The notes under the pieces were generated by a model. That model saw only the letters and a program-made list of their open reading frames with translations. It made no database searches and was not told the DNA's origin. Positions 61,614 to 64,000 of a stretch of 64,000 bases of DNA are shown in pieces. The DNA is from Candidatus Poribacteria bacterium (lineage in GTDB: Bacteria; Poribacteria; WGA-4E; WGA-3G), in assembly GCA_021295735.1 (NCBI GenBank), contig JAGWBU010000003.1, positions 1,630 to 65,629 on the forward strand, given 5' to 3'. The position numbers were made by a program, and so were the translations under genes. How positions within the stretch are numbered: the stretch's first letter is position 1; each line of letters opens with the position of its first letter.

Positions 61614-64000
61614 ATGCGAAACCTTTTTTCTGTCCGATATAGTCTCTTAATCTTCTTATGCCTCTCCGTCGCTGTTGCACACGCCCAAGATAATGTCCCC
61701 ACTCATCCGGTTGATGGCACCTTTATCAAAGAATGGCTGGTGTTGGGTCCCTTCTTCCCAGAAGATTTGCAGACCGATTTCCTCGCGTCAGCTAACGGTG
61801 AGACTCTTGCTAATCCCAAGCCCGGCGATACAGTGACCACTGCTGAAGGCGAAACGTTGACCTGGACGGTATACCGTACCGAAGGAAACATCGTTGACCT
61901 GCAGCGTGCAATTGGGAAACATGAAGTAGCAGTCTGCTATGCGTTCTGTCTATTGGAAAGCGATCAGGACGGTGATGGTGAAATCCGCATCGGCAGTGAT
62001 GATGGGGTTGCGGTTTTTCTTAACGGTCAAAGTGCACACATACAGCGAGTTTCGAGACCAATCGTTGTAGATGAAGACAAGGTCCCCGTTTCATTGCGTC
62101 CGGGTAAAAATCGCTGTCTGGTGAAAGTTTCAAACGGACTCGGGAAGTGGGAGCTTGCAGCGCGTGTTCTTCCACCTACACGTGCGGTGGTAGCAGGTGT
62201 TATAACCGATGAGGTGGGAAACACCTTATCTAATGTCCCTGGGCACCTATGGCAGGGCAGCACCATGATTGCCAAAACAGAAACCGACACCAAAGGTTTT
62301 TACCAGTTTTCAGTCTACCCAGCAAGTGGACACTACGATATTCAAGCCACCCACGGGGAAAAGGGTAATTGGGAAACGGGAGTTCAACTTTCTGCAGGTG
62401 ATCGTGCGAAAATTAACTTAACGTTACAGAAGGCTGTTAGCATCTCTGGGGCCCTGTTGAAGCTTGATAGGACGCCACATGTCGGTGTTGTTGTCGAAGC
62501 ATTATTACTCGAAAAAAACGGTTCCAGTCAAAGACAGGCAACGACCCTATCAGATAATAGAGGTAAATATAAATTCATCAATCTTAGAACTGGACAGTAT
62601 CAATTACGTTGTCACACCTTGAAGGCACATAGCGAAAATCCAAACAAGATTGTTTCTGTTGACAGACAAAATACACTTAAGAATGTTGACTTCCGTTTTC
62701 CACCTTTCAAACATGGGACATGGAAGCACCATACTTATTTAGAAGGGTTGGGAAGTAACAACGTTCGGTCGATTTATCAAGACAGAGACGGATTCCTATG
62801 GTTTGGCACCCGCAACGGTGGGGTTTCTCGATACGATGGCGAAGCGTTCGTCAACTTTACAACTGATGATGGACTCGCACACAACACTGTATTGTCAATC
62901 TATCAAGACCGAGACGGATTCCTCTGGTTCGGGACAGACAACGGAATTAGTCAATATGATGGGAAGAAGTTTATTAACTTTACAACCGATGATGGACTCG
63001 CTGCTAACGACGTATGGGCAATCCACCAAGATCGAGATGGGCACCTCTGGTTCGGAACTCTGAAAAATGGAGTTTCTCGATATAATGGCGAAGCGTTCGT
63101 CAACTTCACAACCGATGATGGACTCATTACTGACTCTATATTGTCAATCTATCAAGACCGAGATGGATTCCTCTGGTTCGGGACACTCGAGGGACTCTCT
63201 CGCTACGACGGTGATCAGTTTGTTAACTTTACGACCAATGAGGGACTCGCCCACAATTTTGTGCAGTCGATCCATCAAGATCAAGATGGACTTCTATGGT
63301 TCGGGACAGACGGCGGCGTTTCTCAATACGATGGTAATCAGTTTGTTAACCTCACAACCAGGGACGGGCTTGTTAGTGATCTTGTTGAGACAATTCATCA
63401 AGACCGAGACGGATTTCTTTGGTTCGGGACTCGGGATAATGGGGTCTCTCGATATGATGGCGAAAAGATCGTTAACTTCACAACCAACGATGGACTCGCA
63501 ACGAACTCCGTATTGTCCATTCTTCAAGACAGAGAAGGGTTCTTTTGGATTTCAAGTCTCAGTGAGGGACTCAGCCAATACGATAACAGCGGATTGATTA
63601 ACTTCACAACTGCTGATGGACTCGCCGGCAACACTGTTTCCACCATTTTTCAAGACCGGGACGGACTCTTATGGTTCGGGACAGACAACGGAATTAGTCA
63701 ATATGATGGGAAGAAGTTTATCAACTTTACAACCGATGATGGACTCGTACATAATTCCGTGCGTTCGATTTTTCAAGACCTTGAGGGTTCCCTCTGGTTT
63801 GGGACAGATGGCGGTGGCTCTCAATACAATGGCGATCAGTTTGTTAACTTCGACGATAGGTTTTTTAACTCCATGACCAATGGTGGATTCTCGTTTGGCA
63901 CCGTGTTGACATTCTATCAAGACCGAGATGGATTTTTATGGTTTGGAACCTATAATAATGGAGTCTATCGATACGACGGTAATCAGTTCGTCAACTTTAC
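61614..64000 (+). CDS. Large Reg_prop beta-propeller protein, partial (continues past the window)
   Basis: One uninterrupted frame from ATG 61614 to the window end, 795 codons so far. Signal peptide about 1-23 (YSLLIFLCLSVAVAHA); then an N-terminal domain with WLVLGPFFPEDLQTDF; then two carboxypeptidase-regulatory-like beta domains (about 180-360). From about residue 375 the two-component-propeller repeat begins: units of about 42 residues, each with SIYQDRDGFLWFGT, SRYDG and FVNFTTDDGL. At least ten units are seen. Such proteins often end in a membrane segment plus histidine kinase or adenylate cyclase, but that part lies outside. Confidence 0.82.
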   Translation, partial: MRNLFSVRYSLLIFLCLSVAVAHAQDNVPTHPVDGTFIKEWLVLGPFFPEDLQTDFLASANGETLANPKPGDTVTTAEGETLTWTVYRTEGNIVDLQRAIGKHEVAVCYAFCLLESDQDGDGEIRIGSDDGVAVFLNGQSAHIQRVSRPIVVDEDKVPVSLRPGKNRCLVKVSNGLGKWELAARVLPPTRAVVAGVITDEVGNTLSNVPGHLWQGSTMIAKTETDTKGFYQFSVYPASGHYDIQATHGEKGNWETGVQLSAGDRAKINLTLQKAVSISGALLKLDRTPHVGVVVEALLLEKNGSSQRQATTLSDNRGKYKFINLRTGQYQLRCHTLKAHSENPNKIVSVDRQNTLKNVDFRFPPFKHGTWKHHTYLEGLGSNNVRSIYQDRDGFLWFGTRNGGVSRYDGEAFVNFTTDDGLAHNTVLSIYQDRDGFLWFGTDNGISQYDGKKFINFTTDDGLAANDVWAIHQDRDGHLWFGTLKNGVSRYNGEAFVNFTTDDGLITDSILSIYQDRDGFLWFGTLEGLSRYDGDQFVNFTTNEGLAHNFVQSIHQDQDGLLWFGTDGGVSQYDGNQFVNLTTRDGLVSDLVETIHQDRDGFLWFGTRDNGVSRYDGEKIVNFTTNDGLATNSVLSILQDREGFFWISSLSEGLSQYDNSGLINFTTADGLAGNTVSTIFQDRDGLLWFGTDNGISQYDGKKFINFTTDDGLVHNSVRSIFQDLEGSLWFGTDGGGSQYNGDQFVNFDDRFFNSMTNGGFSFGTVLTFYQDRDGFLWFGTYNNGVYRYDGNQFVNF

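Noticed and set aside
62803-63876. Several plus-strand open frames of 86-176 codons across the propeller gene
   Set aside because: They are out of frame with the long signal-peptide-to-propeller frame and exist because the repeat DNA is open in a second frame.

Overview
The window looks like a piece of a Candidatus Poribacteria-type genome (inference, fairly confident). The evidence is its gene repertoire: three phytanoyl-CoA-dioxygenase-like enzymes, twin sulfatases, a sugar isomerase/cupin/aldo-keto reductase/SDR cluster, a Tm-1-like protein, a dockerin-tailed secreted protein, sigma factors with long C-terminal extensions, and many dispersed intergenic repeats. Genes lie on both strands, base composition is moderately AT-rich, and Shine-Dalgarno sites are mostly clear. 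No rRNA, tRNA or CRISPR array was seen.

Region by region. 1-8 kb: membrane zinc peptidase, VOC protein, dioxygenase, SCP2-like protein, alkyltransferase overlapping a Cys/Met PLP enzyme, a TPR protein, and a secreted zinc peptidase ending in a VHL-like beta domain. 8-22.5 kb: an amino-acid ABC transporter (aapJ, aapQ, aapM, aapP) split after aapJ by a 9.4-kb type I restriction-modification island. Inside the island, between hsdM and hsdS, sit three accessory cassettes: ATPase plus PIN-like protein, a RelE-type toxin pair, and a small conserved protein plus a broken retropepsin-like protease. Each cassette boundary carries a copy of the hsdM 3' end. 22.5-27.7 kb: small toxin-antitoxin-like genes, an SDR, a second dioxygenase and an ATPase/DUF4276 (TOPRIM-like) pair. 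27.7-35.5 kb: two sulfatase paralogues broken at the same point, a pantoate-kinase-like GHMP kinase, a large membrane protein, a PfkB kinase and an orphan ABC ATPase. 35.9-38.8 kb: an ECF sigma factor fused through a membrane segment to WD40 propellers. 38.8-53 kb: tgt, a HIT protein, epimerases, a broken HNH gene, a phosphodiesterase, a sugar-metabolism cluster on the minus strand, a BatA-like protein and transketolase. 53-56.3 kb: cytochrome c, a thioredoxin-like protein with an in-frame TGA that is a good selenocysteine candidate, a membrane microprotein, and a dockerin protein. 56.3-64 kb: third dioxygenase, Tm-1-like protein, two tandem ECF sigma paralogues, and the start of a large Reg_prop beta-propeller protein that runs off the window.

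The strongest leads are: (1) the cassette array delimited by divergent copies of the hsdM tail; (2) the candidate selenoprotein with a hairpin matching the bacterial SECIS rules; (3) three ECF sigma genes sharing one bipartite promoter motif with identical 15-nt spacing, each with an in-frame internal ribosome-binding site at the end of the sigma domain; (4) the VHL-domain peptidase; (5) two ATPase-plus-nuclease-like pairs that resemble anti-phage systems.
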